13,024 nt of DNA, taken from NCBI GenBank assembly GCA_004297235.1, contig SCUR01000441.1, forward strand, positions 1-13,024, given 5' to 3'. Origin of the DNA: Candidatus Manganitrophaceae bacterium (GTDB lineage Bacteria; Nitrospirota; Nitrospiria; SBBL01; Manganitrophaceae). Positions 1 through 6,552 of this stretch are shown here, in pieces. A program made the position numbers and the translations under genes. Under the pieces are notes generated by a model. It saw only the letters and a program-made list of their open reading frames with translations. It had not been told where the DNA came from and ran no database searches. Position 1 is the first letter of the stretch; each line of letters opens with the position of its first letter.

Positions 1-1398
1 ACGCTGGCCGAGATCGCCCCGGCCGATCAGAGCGATCTTGATGAAGCTTACCAATCGGCGGCGAAAGCCCAGCCGGCGTGGGCCGGCGCCCTCCCCGGAG
101 AGCGGGCCGCGGTGATGCGCCGCGCCGCCGCCGTCATGGAAGCGCGCCAAGAGGAGATCATCAGCTGGCTGATCCGGGAGGCCGGCAGCACGCGAATCAA
201 AGCGCGACTGGAGTGGGAAGCGGTGCACGCCGTGATGCTGGAGGCGGCGACCTTGGTTTACCGCGTCGAGAGCCGCATCCTTCCGAGCGATATACCGAGC
301 AAGGAGTGCCGGGCCTACCGCAAACCGGTCGGTGTGGTGGGGGTGATCAGCCCCTGGAATTGGCCGCTGCAGTTGAGCGCGAGATCGGTCTGCCCGGCGC
401 TGGCGGTCGGCAACGCCGTCGTCGTCAAACCGGCGAGCGACACACCGATCACCGGCGGATTGCTCTTGGCGAAAATTTTCGAAGAGGCCGGCCTGCCGCC
501 GGGGGTGCTCAGCGTCCTCATCGGCCCCGGGAGCGTGATCGGGGATGCCTTCGTCGCCCATCCGATCCCGCGGGTCATCTCCTTCACCGGCTCGACCCCG
601 GTCGGCCGCCACATCGCCCGATTGGCCGCCGAGGCGAAGATCATCAAGCGGGTCGAGCTCGAATTAGGAGGCAACGGCCCTTTCGTCGTGCTGGATGATG
701 CCGACCTCAACCATGTGATCGACGCCGCCGTCTTCGGCAAGTTCCTCCACCAAGGGCAGATCTGCATGATCGCCAATCGCTTCATCGTCGACGAGCGTCT
801 TTATGACGAATTCGTGGAGCAATTCACCGACCGGGTGCGGCATCTGAAGGTCGGAAACCCGGACGCGCCCGATACCATGATCGGTCCGATCATCAATCAA
901 AAGCAGCTCGATGGATTGATGGAGAAAATTCGTGAGGCCCGCGCCTCGACCGCGCGGCAGATGCTCGGCGGCGAGCCCGATGGGTTGACCTTGCCGCCGC
1001 ACGTCTTCTCCGAAGTCACCAACGAGCAGCGGCTCGCCCGCGAGGAAATCTTCGGGCCGATCGCTCCGATCATCCGTGCCCGCGGCGAGGAGGAAGCGCT
1101 CCGGATCGCGAACGACACGGAATACGGCCTCTCGAGCGCCGTCTTCACGGGCGATCTTCATCGCGGCGTTCAATTTGCGCAGCGGATCGAGGCCGGCATG
1201 GCGCATGTAAACGATCAACCGGTCAACGACATGCCGTACAATCCGTTCGGCGGGGAGAAGAACTCCGGCATCGGCCGATTCAACGGCGACTGGGCGATCC
1301 GCGCCTTCACCACCGATCACTGGATCACCCTCCAGCACGCGCCGCGCCGGTATCCACTGAATGCAAATGAGATCGGCGGACCCTGGGCGGGAGGATGA
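1..1398 (+). CDS. Aldehyde dehydrogenase (NAD(P)+), 5'-truncated by window edge
   Basis: Oxidises an aldehyde to the carboxylic acid with NAD(P)+ in the cytoplasm. The frame is open from base 1, so the gene starts upstream; 465 residues are visible against about 480-500 for the family, so only the extreme N-terminus is missing. The GTG at 112 is internal. Numbering from the first visible codon: the SPWNWPL segment with the oxyanion Asn near 120, the cofactor-binding VVVKPAS Lys near 143, FTGSTPVG near 195-202, the general-base Glu of ELGG near 221, nucleophile Cys of GQICM near 255, and EEIFGP near 348-353. The C-terminal FGGEKNSGIGRFNG followed by a basic QHAPRRYP tail resembles the benzaldehyde/vanillin-type ALDH branch, so an aromatic aldehyde substrate is plausible but unproven. 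All catalytic residues are present. A 69-bp spacer separates it from the next gene on the same strand. Confidence 0.93.
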   Translation, partial: TLAEIAPADQSDLDEAYQSAAKAQPAWAGALPGERAAVMRRAAAVMEARQEEIISWLIREAGSTRIKARLEWEAVHAVMLEAATLVYRVESRILPSDIPSKECRAYRKPVGVVGVISPWNWPLQLSARSVCPALAVGNAVVVKPASDTPITGGLLLAKIFEEAGLPPGVLSVLIGPGSVIGDAFVAHPIPRVISFTGSTPVGRHIARLAAEAKIIKRVELELGGNGPFVVLDDADLNHVIDAAVFGKFLHQGQICMIANRFIVDERLYDEFVEQFTDRVRHLKVGNPDAPDTMIGPIINQKQLDGLMEKIREARASTARQMLGGEPDGLTLPPHVFSEVTNEQRLAREEIFGPIAPIIRARGEEEALRIANDTEYGLSSAVFTGDLHRGVQFAQRIEAGMAHVNDQPVNDMPYNPFGGEKNSGIGRFNGDWAIRAFTTDHWITLQHAPRRYPLNANEIGGPWAGG

Positions 1399-1451
1399 GC
1401 AGAGGTTGGGATGCTCTGCAAGAGGTTCCAACCGACAACAATATGATTTTT
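1399..1451 (+). other. Overlapping inverted repeats and T-run after aldehyde dehydrogenase
   Basis: Just after the stop codon, GCAGAG (1399-1404) pairs with CTCTGC (1414-1419), and GGTTGG (1404-1409) pairs with CCAACC (1428-1433). The two stems share base 1404 and cross, so both cannot form fully in one simple fold. A five-T run lies at 1447-1451, about 13 bases after the second stem, too far for a classic intrinsic terminator. It may be a weak terminator or processing hairpin between the two genes; function is inferred only. Confidence 0.3.
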
Positions 1452-1467
1452 AATCTTGGAGGAAATG

Positions 1468-2058
1468 ATGAAACCCAAAATCGGAATTATCGGAGACGGC
1501 AACGTCGGAAGCGCGCTGAAGCGGGGGCTGGAGCGGGCGAAGTATGAAGTGAAGAACGTCGGGCATGATCCGAAAGGGGTCGAGGAGACCGCCGCTTGGG
1601 GAGAGGTGATCATCCTGGCGGTCCCGTTCGCGGCGCTGGACGACACCCTGCGCGAAATGGGAAAAGCGGCGGAGGGGAAGACGCTGATCGATGTGACCAA
1701 TGCCCTCGCCCCCGACTATTCGCTCGCCCTTGGCTGCAGCACGAGCGGCGCCGAGGAGCTTCAGAAAAAAGCCCCTTCGGCGAAGGTCATCAAAGCATTC
1801 AACACCGCTTTCGCCGCCCACATGGAAACCGGACGGGTAAAGAACGCGGCGATCACCCTCTTTGTCGCGGGGGATGATGAGGAGGCGAAGGCGATGGTCC
1901 TTCAGATGGGTCGTAACCTCGGTTTCGATCCGGTCGACGCCGGTCCCCTCCAGAACGCCCGCTGGCTGGAAACCCTCGGCTACTTTCACATCCAGCTCGG
2001 CTATGCGCTGAAGATGGGGACCGAGGTCGAGTTCAAGCTGATTCGTGAAGCGGCTTGA
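1468..2058 (+). CDS. NAD(P)-binding oxidoreductase, F420-dependent NADP reductase-like fold
   Basis: A 196-residue single-domain Rossmann protein. The N-terminus runs straight into KIGIIGDGNVGSAL, a GxGxxG nucleotide loop at residues 9-15. Then come a hydrophobic strand ending in AVPF (50-54), an LIDVTNAL turn (73-80), KAFNTAF (109-115) and an AGDD loop (134-137). This order is that of the F420_oxidored/NADP-reductase family that also includes many F420-independent bacterial members. No F420 biosynthesis gene is visible, so F420 use should not be assumed; a soluble NAD(P)-dependent reductase is the safe call. The open frame reaches an upstream TTG at 1456, but that TTG lies in the SD stretch (GGAGG, 1458-1462). 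ATG 1468 has five-base spacing and is preferred; ATG 1465 is the alternative. It ends 5 bp before the convergent acetyltransferase gene. Confidence 0.82.
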   Translation: MKPKIGIIGDGNVGSALKRGLERAKYEVKNVGHDPKGVEETAAWGEVIILAVPFAALDDTLREMGKAAEGKTLIDVTNALAPDYSLALGCSTSGAEELQKKAPSAKVIKAFNTAFAAHMETGRVKNAAITLFVAGDDEEAKAMVLQMGRNLGFDPVDAGPLQNARWLETLGYFHIQLGYALKMGTEVEFKLIREAA

Positions 2059-2063
2059 TCGCC

Positions 2064-2597
2064 CTAACCGGTCGAGCCCTTCAAGTCGAGACGATAGCCT
2101 TTGACCGTCACGTCCGGCGGGATATGGAAGTCGAGCTCGGGGGCCCGGACGAACCCGATTCGCTCGTACATGCGCATCGCCCCCTGCATGATATCGCTCG
2201 TGTGCAGCGTCAGCGCCGCCGCCCCCGACCGGCCCGCGCGCCGGATGCACTCCTGCATCAGCGCCTCCCCCACCCCTTGGCCCCGCGCCGCCGGCGCGAC
2301 GGCGAGCAGCCGCGCTTCCGGCCAAGCCAGGGTAGCCGGAGGATTGTTCGGCCGGGAGAAGACAGCCCCGGCCGGGTACAACAGGACGGCGCCGACGAGG
2401 AGGCCGTCCCGCTCCGCGACGATCTGCTCGGCCGGCGCCGCCTGAGCGAGCGTGGCCAACATCCTCCGCCGGTACTCTTCCCAATGGGCCGGCATGAGCG
2501 CCGCGTACTGTTGGAAGGCGGAGAGGGTCACCTCCCGGATCGCATCGCGGTCGCTCTCTATCGCATCGCGGATCTGTAGATCTTTTTTCATTTTCAC
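2064..2597 (-). CDS. GNAT-family N-acetyltransferase
   Basis: Predicted to move an acetyl group from acetyl-CoA to an amine; the substrate is unknown. The protein has 177 residues. The pyrophosphate-binding motif A of GNATs is clear at residues 97-114 (LLAVAPAARGQGVGEALM, with the R/QxxGxG/A signature). It is followed by LTLHTSDIMQGAMRMYERIGF (129-149), where the MRMYERIGF stretch matches the usual motif B helix with its Tyr. The start is GTG at 2597: AGAGG lies five bases upstream (2603-2607), directly after the TGA of the upstream chromate transporter gene, whereas the ATG at 2591 would be 11 bases away. The 10-base gap to chrA suggests cotranscription and translational coupling. It ends tail-to-tail with the reductase gene, 5 bp apart. 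Confidence 0.88.
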   Translation of the reverse strand: MKMKKDLQIRDAIESDRDAIREVTLSAFQQYAALMPAHWEEYRRRMLATLAQAAPAEQIVAERDGLLVGAVLLYPAGAVFSRPNNPPATLAWPEARLLAVAPAARGQGVGEALMQECIRRAGRSGAAALTLHTSDIMQGAMRMYERIGFVRAPELDFHIPPDVTVKGYRLDLKGSTG

Positions 2598-2607
2598 GGT
2601 GGCCTCT

Positions 2608-3744
2608 TCAAGAAAGCGCCGCCTTCAGCAGCCCGATGACGGCCCCGCCGGCGATGAGCCAGCTCGAATTGATTTTCAAGCGAACGAGCAAGCCGAAAGC
2701 GATCAGCGCGATCAGCATCGTCGGCGGATCGATGAAGGCCTCCCGTCCCAACTGCCAAGTCACCGCCGCCATCAGGCCGAGCGAGGCGACATTGACGCCG
2801 TCCAGCAAAGCGCCGGCCGAGGCCGAGCGGCGGATTCGCGGAATCAGCGGATGGGAGAGAGCGACAAAAACGAAGGAGGGGAGAAAAATGCCGAGCGTGG
2901 CGAGCAGCGCTCCCGGCGTCCCGGCGAGGAGATAACCGATGAAGGTCGCCGTGGTGAAGACGGGACCCGGCGTCACCTGCCCGATCGCGACGGCATCGAG
3001 CAATTGCCGATCGGTCAGCCAGCCGAAGCGCACGACGAAATCGGCGCGAAGAAGAGCGAGGAGAACATAGCCGCTTCCGTAGAGCACCGATCCGATCTTC
3101 AGGAAGGTAAAAAACAGTTTCGGAAGGGTGACCGGAGCGGGAAGCTGCGACAAGACCCCCGCGCCGCCCACGGGGATCAGGAAGGAGGCCCAGCGCTCTT
3201 TTCGGAATCGCCCGACATTCTCCCCCACCATCACGACCGCTCCCCCCGCGAAGAGGAGAAGAATTTCGTTGATCCCAATAAAATAGAGCGCCGTCACGAG
3301 GAGCGCGACCGCCGCCGTCAGCCGGCCTTTGACCGCTTTTCGTCCCAAGGTCCAAAGCGCTTGGAGGATGATAGAAATGACGACCGGCTTGATGCCGTAG
3401 AGCAGCCCTTCGGCCTGAGGCAATGCGCCGAAGCGGACATACGCCCACGCCAGCGCCATCACGATCGACATCGCCGGCGCGATGAAGCAGAGCCCCCCCA
3501 CGATCAACCCCGGCCATCCGGCCCGCAGAAAGCCGAGGTGAATCGCCATCTCGGTGGAGTTCGGTCCGGGGATGAGATTGGTCGCGCCGACGAGATCGAG
3601 AAACGCTTCATCGGTGAGCCATTTGCGCCGGTTCACCGTCTCTTGATGCATCAGGGCGATATGGGCGGCGGGCCCGCCGAAGGCGGTGACCCCCAGCTTG
3701 AGGAATAAGCGGGCGACGTCGGTCAATCTCTGCGATCGGCTCAT
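2608..3744 (-). CDS. chrA: Chromate transporter, CHR family (two-domain ChrA)
   Basis: Inner-membrane protein of the CHR family; characterised members export chromate, though some homologues have no proven substrate. It has 378 residues, typical for the long two-domain form. The N-terminal half carries FGGPAAHIALM (22-32) and LIPGPNSTEM (57-66). The C-terminal half repeats the pattern with FGWLTDRQLLDAVAIGQVTPGP (240-261). Each half is followed by several hydrophobic segments, consistent with an inverted-repeat topology of about 10-12 membrane helices. The start is ATG at 3744; no strong SD precedes it, but a 10-bp palindrome lies at 3765-3774. It is 79 bp downstream of the methyltransferase gene on the same strand and 10 bp upstream of a GNAT gene. 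No chrB-type regulator is in view. Chromate as the true substrate is inferred from family membership. Confidence 0.92.
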   Translation of the reverse strand: MSRSQRLTDVARLFLKLGVTAFGGPAAHIALMHQETVNRRKWLTDEAFLDLVGATNLIPGPNSTEMAIHLGFLRAGWPGLIVGGLCFIAPAMSIVMALAWAYVRFGALPQAEGLLYGIKPVVISIILQALWTLGRKAVKGRLTAAVALLVTALYFIGINEILLLFAGGAVVMVGENVGRFRKERWASFLIPVGGAGVLSQLPAPVTLPKLFFTFLKIGSVLYGSGYVLLALLRADFVVRFGWLTDRQLLDAVAIGQVTPGPVFTTATFIGYLLAGTPGALLATLGIFLPSFVFVALSHPLIPRIRRSASAGALLDGVNVASLGLMAAVTWQLGREAFIDPPTMLIALIAFGLLVRLKINSSWLIAGGAVIGLLKAALS

Positions 3745-3823
3745 ACAAGTTTGATATCCGAAGTGGATCGATCCGACAGGAGAGCAGACCGATGCTCGGT
3801 GCTGACGCGTGCGGTCCGCCGCC

Positions 3824-4465
3824 TTAGGAGGCCTCGCCCTTCTTCACCAAAATCCAGGTGACGATAGGCCACCGGCGGACGTTCTTCGTCGCCACCCAAT
3901 GGGCCGGATGCCATCGCGCGTGCGGCATCGGCTCGAAACGCAAACCGAGAGCGACAAAAAGCCAGACATAGGGATTTCCCCACCCGCCGACGTCGATCAC
4001 CTCCCCATGCTTCGCCGCCAGGAATTTCAACGCATCGGGGGTGAACCGCCAGTAGTCGTTCGGACCGCTATGAATCGGATTGATAAAACAGGTGGTGTGG
4101 AGCGCCAGCCCCCCCGGCTTGAGCACCCGGAAAGTTTCGTCGATCGCCCGTTGCGGATCGCCCTCCACATGCTCCAGGACCTGATCGCTCACCACGGCGT
4201 CGAACTCCCCCTCCTTGAAAGGCAAGCGAAGGATATTGTAATCGGGATAGCTCGCGTCGATGATCTGAGGGTCTGCAAACCCCAAGAGCCGGGCCAGCCG
4301 TTCAGAGCGGCTGATCGACAACACCTTCAGCTCCGGGGAGCGCGATTCGGCGTACTTCGACAGGTGGCCGTACATGTAGTATCGGGTCAGATGCGGTCCC
4401 TTGCTCAGCCCCAACGTCGTTAATCGATATCCGGCCCACGTCAATTTCCGGAGGATGTTCCCCAA
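3824..4465 (-). CDS. Class I SAM-dependent methyltransferase
   Basis: A 213-residue Methyltransf_11-type protein. The central EFDAVVSDQVLEHV (87-100) is the post-motif II acidic segment and RVLKPGGLAL (113-122) is motif III. The normally Gly-rich SAM loop (motif I) is degenerate: VLSISRSERL at 48-57 has no GxGxG. Downstream, TTCFINPIH and DYWRFTPDAL (124-146) and GGWGNP (160-165) look like a conserved subgroup signature; I recall such proteins near polysaccharide genes, but that is weak memory, not evidence here. The frame has no ATG near the front; TTG at 4465 is chosen because GAGGGGGG (4476-4483) lies 10 bases upstream and a good promoter at 4502-4530 leaves a leader of about 30 bases. The next in-frame ATG (residue 31) would give a shorter protein. 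No membrane anchor is seen. Confidence 0.85.
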   Translation of the reverse strand: MGNILRKLTWAGYRLTTLGLSKGPHLTRYYMYGHLSKYAESRSPELKVLSISRSERLARLLGFADPQIIDASYPDYNILRLPFKEGEFDAVVSDQVLEHVEGDPQRAIDETFRVLKPGGLALHTTCFINPIHSGPNDYWRFTPDALKFLAAKHGEVIDVGGWGNPYVWLFVALGLRFEPMPHARWHPAHWVATKNVRRWPIVTWILVKKGEAS

Positions 4466-4501
4466 TATTTTTCGACCCCCCTCGCACCTGTCTGGTTGTT
4501 C

Positions 4502-4530
4502 TGTATAGTGGAGTTCCCCGGTGAAGTCAA
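4502..4530 (-). promoter_or_regulatory. Sigma70-like promoter for the methyltransferase gene
   Basis: Read on the minus strand, TTGACT (4525-4530; five of six matches to the -35 consensus), a 17-bp spacer and TATACA (4502-4507; four of six, with TATA intact). Transcription would begin near 4495, about 30 bases before the TTG start, leaving room for the SD. It lies between the stop of the upstream GNAT gene (4535) and the methyltransferase, so this gene and perhaps chrA can be expressed apart from the SDR-GNAT pair. Confidence 0.6.
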
Positions 4531-4534
4531 CAGA

Positions 4535-5017
4535 TTATTTGGACGGCGGATCGGCTCCCTCCCGCTTCATCGGCACGTAGACGACCCCGGCCTTGTGGAC
4601 CGCTTCGGACTCTTTGACAAAACCGAGCTTTTCGTAGAAGCCGACCGCCCCGAGGGAAGAATGAACGGTGAACCGCCCCGGGTTGCCGTCGGCCAGGCTT
4701 GCCGCTTTGGCCGTCTCCCAGAGCTGTCTCGCCCACCCGCGGCGCTGAAACGAGCGCGACACGAAAAGATGATAAAGGTGGCGGCTCTCTTTCACCCCGA
4801 TCAGGCCGACGATCTCCCCCTCCGCTTCGGCGACATGATAGCGATATCCCGCCCGGATGTATGCGCGGATCGAGACGGCATTCATCGATTCGAGCAGCCG
4901 CTTCGCCGCTTCCTCGGCGAGCTCGGGCGCGATGAACTCCTGCGTCAGCGCGCGGACGAGCGCGCTGATCGCGGGAGCATCGTCGAGAGTGGCGGGTCGA
5001 ATAATCATTCGAAACAC
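4535..5017 (-). CDS. GNAT-family N-acetyltransferase
   Basis: A 160-residue acetyl-CoA-dependent N-acetyltransferase with unknown acceptor. It opens with MIIRPATLDDAPAI, a typical GNAT first strand and helix. Motif A is at 84-100 (LFVSRSFQRRGWARQLW, with QRRGWA filling the Q/RxxGxG/A role) and motif B is at 120-133 (SSLGAVGFYEKLGF, including the Tyr). The spacing matches the compact family members of 140-170 residues. The GTG at 5017 directly abuts the TGA of the SDR gene (5018-5020), giving a stop-start junction with no gap; ATG at 5008 is the alternative start. Neither has a strong SD, so translation probably depends on ribosomes finishing the SDR gene. Confidence 0.87.
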   Translation of the reverse strand: MFRMIIRPATLDDAPAISALVRALTQEFIAPELAEEAAKRLLESMNAVSIRAYIRAGYRYHVAEAEGEIVGLIGVKESRHLYHLFVSRSFQRRGWARQLWETAKAASLADGNPGRFTVHSSLGAVGFYEKLGFVKESEAVHKAGVVYVPMKREGADPPSK

Positions 5018-5926
5018 TCACGGCCGGCCGGCAACATGCTCCTCGAAATATTTCCCCCAGTTCGGCCGGCTTCCATCGATATCGGCGAAGCCGTACTCCT
5101 CGGCCAGGCCCCACGAGCTGAAGACCTTTCCCGACTTCTTCAACACCGCCGGGTCGGAGGCCAAGGCCGCCACGGCCCGGCCGACGTAGAAAGGGGTCTC
5201 GGAGGCGATGAAGTGCCGATCTTTCTTCGCCCCCTCTTGCCAGTTCGCCTCGGTGACGCCGAAATGATCGAGCATCGCTTCCGATCGAAGAAAGCCGGGG
5301 GTCACCGCGAGGGCGGCGATCCGGTGCGGGCGAAGCTCCTCCGACATCCCATAGGCGAGGCGGATCACGGAGACCTTGACCAAATCATAGAAGAGATTGC
5401 CCCGATATCCGAAGGTGTCGCCGTCGGTGATTTCGATGAGAAGTCCCTCCCGGCGCGGGATCATCAACGGCGCGGCATAGCGGCTTGTGATGATATGGGA
5501 GTGGACGGCGCGTTCGAGCATCAGGAGTCCCTTTTGTAAAGAGAGCTCCCAAAACGGCGTCCCCCATTCGGTCAACTCATCCCCGCCCCAGATGTCGTTG
5601 ACCAGCAGATCGAGCCGTCCCTGCTCGGACCCAACGCGATCGAACAACCCTTTCACCTGATCTTCAATCGTATGATCGACTTTCACCGGAATGCCGGCGC
5701 CGCCCCGCGCCGTCACCCGCTCTGCGGTCTCTTCGATCGTTTCGGGACGACGCGCAAGATCAAAAGGAGCGCCGGCCGCGCTCTCCGCGGCCGCGCTCCG
5801 GCTCCCGCTGCTCCGGCCGGTGCAGTAGACGGTCGCCCCCGCTTCGCCGAGCATGCAGGCAATCCCCCGCCCGGCGCCCCGCGTCGCTCCGGCCACCACC
5901 GCCACTTTTCCCTGGAGTGTTTTCAT
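5018..5926 (-). CDS. Short-chain dehydrogenase/reductase (SDR), atypical active site
   Basis: NAD(P)-dependent oxidoreductase of 302 residues with unknown substrate. The cofactor loop is AGATRGAGRG (12-21), the TGxxxGxG motif with Ala for Thr. The usual NNAG strand end reads VNDIWGG (109-115). The catalytic pair is YDLVK (Tyr180, Lys184). The Ser normally about 13 residues before the Tyr is not there: the strand reads EITDGDTF (165-172), so Thr167, Asp168 or Thr171 would have to replace it. The layout (FWEL near 125, AAPLMIP near 151, VTPGF near 208) resembles the DHRS1-like SDR branch. The open frame extends to 5980, but ATG 5926 has AGGAG five bases upstream and starts just before the Rossmann strand, so it is preferred. 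It heads a unit with the abutting GNAT gene and is divergent from the peroxiredoxin gene. Confidence 0.88.
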   Translation of the reverse strand: MKTLQGKVAVVAGATRGAGRGIACMLGEAGATVYCTGRSSGSRSAAAESAAGAPFDLARRPETIEETAERVTARGGAGIPVKVDHTIEDQVKGLFDRVGSEQGRLDLLVNDIWGGDELTEWGTPFWELSLQKGLLMLERAVHSHIITSRYAAPLMIPRREGLLIEITDGDTFGYRGNLFYDLVKVSVIRLAYGMSEELRPHRIAALAVTPGFLRSEAMLDHFGVTEANWQEGAKKDRHFIASETPFYVGRAVAALASDPAVLKKSGKVFSSWGLAEEYGFADIDGSRPNWGKYFEEHVAGRP

Positions 5927-5961
5927 CGCGACTCCTGCCGCGTGTGAGGCGCCGACACCCG

Positions 5962-6032
5962 ATTGTTCCATCGTCGGCATCGGCGTAAAATGAAATTATA
6001 TACATGGAGTCGACGATCAGGTCCAGAACAAT
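5962..6032. promoter_or_regulatory. Divergent promoter region with paired inverted repeats (SDR / peroxiredoxin)
   Basis: The 128-bp gap between the divergent SDR and peroxiredoxin starts has an AT-rich core. A perfect TATAAT sits on the minus strand at 5995-6000 (for the SDR gene, no good -35 seen). On the plus strand TATATA is at 5997-6002 with a four-of-six -35 box TCGGCA at 5974-5979, 17 bp spacing (for peroxiredoxin). The two -10 boxes overlap, so polymerases would compete. Two inverted-repeat pairs flank the core: ATTGTTC (5962-5968) with GAACAAT (6026-6032), and ATCGTCG (5970-5976) with CGACGAT (6011-6017). They may be operator half-sites; the binding protein is unknown. Confidence 0.4.
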
Positions 6033-6054
6033 TTTGGAGGCAAAGGAGGGTTCT

Positions 6055-6552
6055 ATGGCTTCCTCACAAAAAACAAACACGCCGGCGGCTGAATTTACCT
6101 TGCCCAACGCCGAGGGACAGCCGGTCAGGCTCAGCGACTATCGTGGGAAAAACGTCGTGCTCTCCTTCTATCCGGCCGACTGGTCCCCCGTCTGCACCAG
6201 CGAGCTGTCGCTCATTCAAGAAACGCTCGACGACATCCGCGGGTACAACGCCGAGGTCGTGGCGGTGAGCGTCGACAACACCTATTCGCATCGCGCCTGG
6301 GCGGAAAAACAGCGTCTCTCGTTTCCGCTGCTCAGCGATTTCTGGCCGCACGGCGCCGTCGCCCGGCAATACGGCGTCTTTCGAGAGAACGACGGGATCA
6401 GCGAACGCGCCCTCTTCTTTATCGACGCATCAGGGATGCTCCGCGACAGCTGGGTCTCCAAAGACCCCGCCATTCCGCCCGGCCTCAACATTATTTTCGA
6501 TGGGCTGGAACGGATTGAAGGAACCCCTCAGAAGGAGGCAAGCAATGCTTGA
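6055..6552 (+). CDS. Peroxiredoxin (AhpC/TSA family), single cysteine
   Basis: Thiol peroxidase that reduces H2O2 or organic hydroperoxides in the cytoplasm. The 165-residue thioredoxin-fold protein has FYPADWSPVCTSEL at 38-51: peroxidatic Cys47 in the S-x-x-C context with Pro40, plus the conserved active-site Arg in SERAL (118). There is no second cysteine anywhere in the protein, so it cannot form an internal disulfide; a 1-Cys mechanism with an external thiol reductant is implied. The frame is open from an upstream ATG at 6004, but ATG 6055 follows a very strong SD (AAAGGAGGG, 6042-6050) and fits the usual family start. The last 8 bp overlap the start of the DsbA-fold gene, whose SD (6534-6538) lies inside this gene, indicating coupled translation. 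Divergent from the SDR gene. Confidence 0.92.
   Translation: MASSQKTNTPAAEFTLPNAEGQPVRLSDYRGKNVVLSFYPADWSPVCTSELSLIQETLDDIRGYNAEVVAVSVDNTYSHRAWAEKQRLSFPLLSDFWPHGAVARQYGVFRENDGISERALFFIDASGMLRDSWVSKDPAIPPGLNIIFDGLERIEGTPQKEASNA

Noticed and set aside
1450..2484. Open frame (344 codons) on the minus strand opposite the reductase gene and running through the GNAT gene in another frame
   Set aside because: Composition is Arg/Gly-rich without domains, and it conflicts with two well-supported genes that carry SD sites and family motifs.
2452..3708. Long open frame (418 codons) on the plus strand opposite chrA
   Set aside because: Its product is packed with Arg, Asp, Glu, Gln and His and has no known motif. 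It is antisense to a clear two-domain CHR transporter with intact signatures, as expected of a shadow frame in GC-rich DNA.
3788..3800. ACCGA-TGC-TCGGT hairpin between methyltransferase and chrA genes as a terminator
   Set aside because: A five-base-pair stem with a three-base loop and no following U-run on the minus strand is too weak to call.
4496..5539. Open frame (347 codons) on the plus strand opposite the GNAT and SDR genes
   Set aside because: No SD, Arg/Asp-rich low-information product, and it is antisense to two recognised proteins with conserved motifs.
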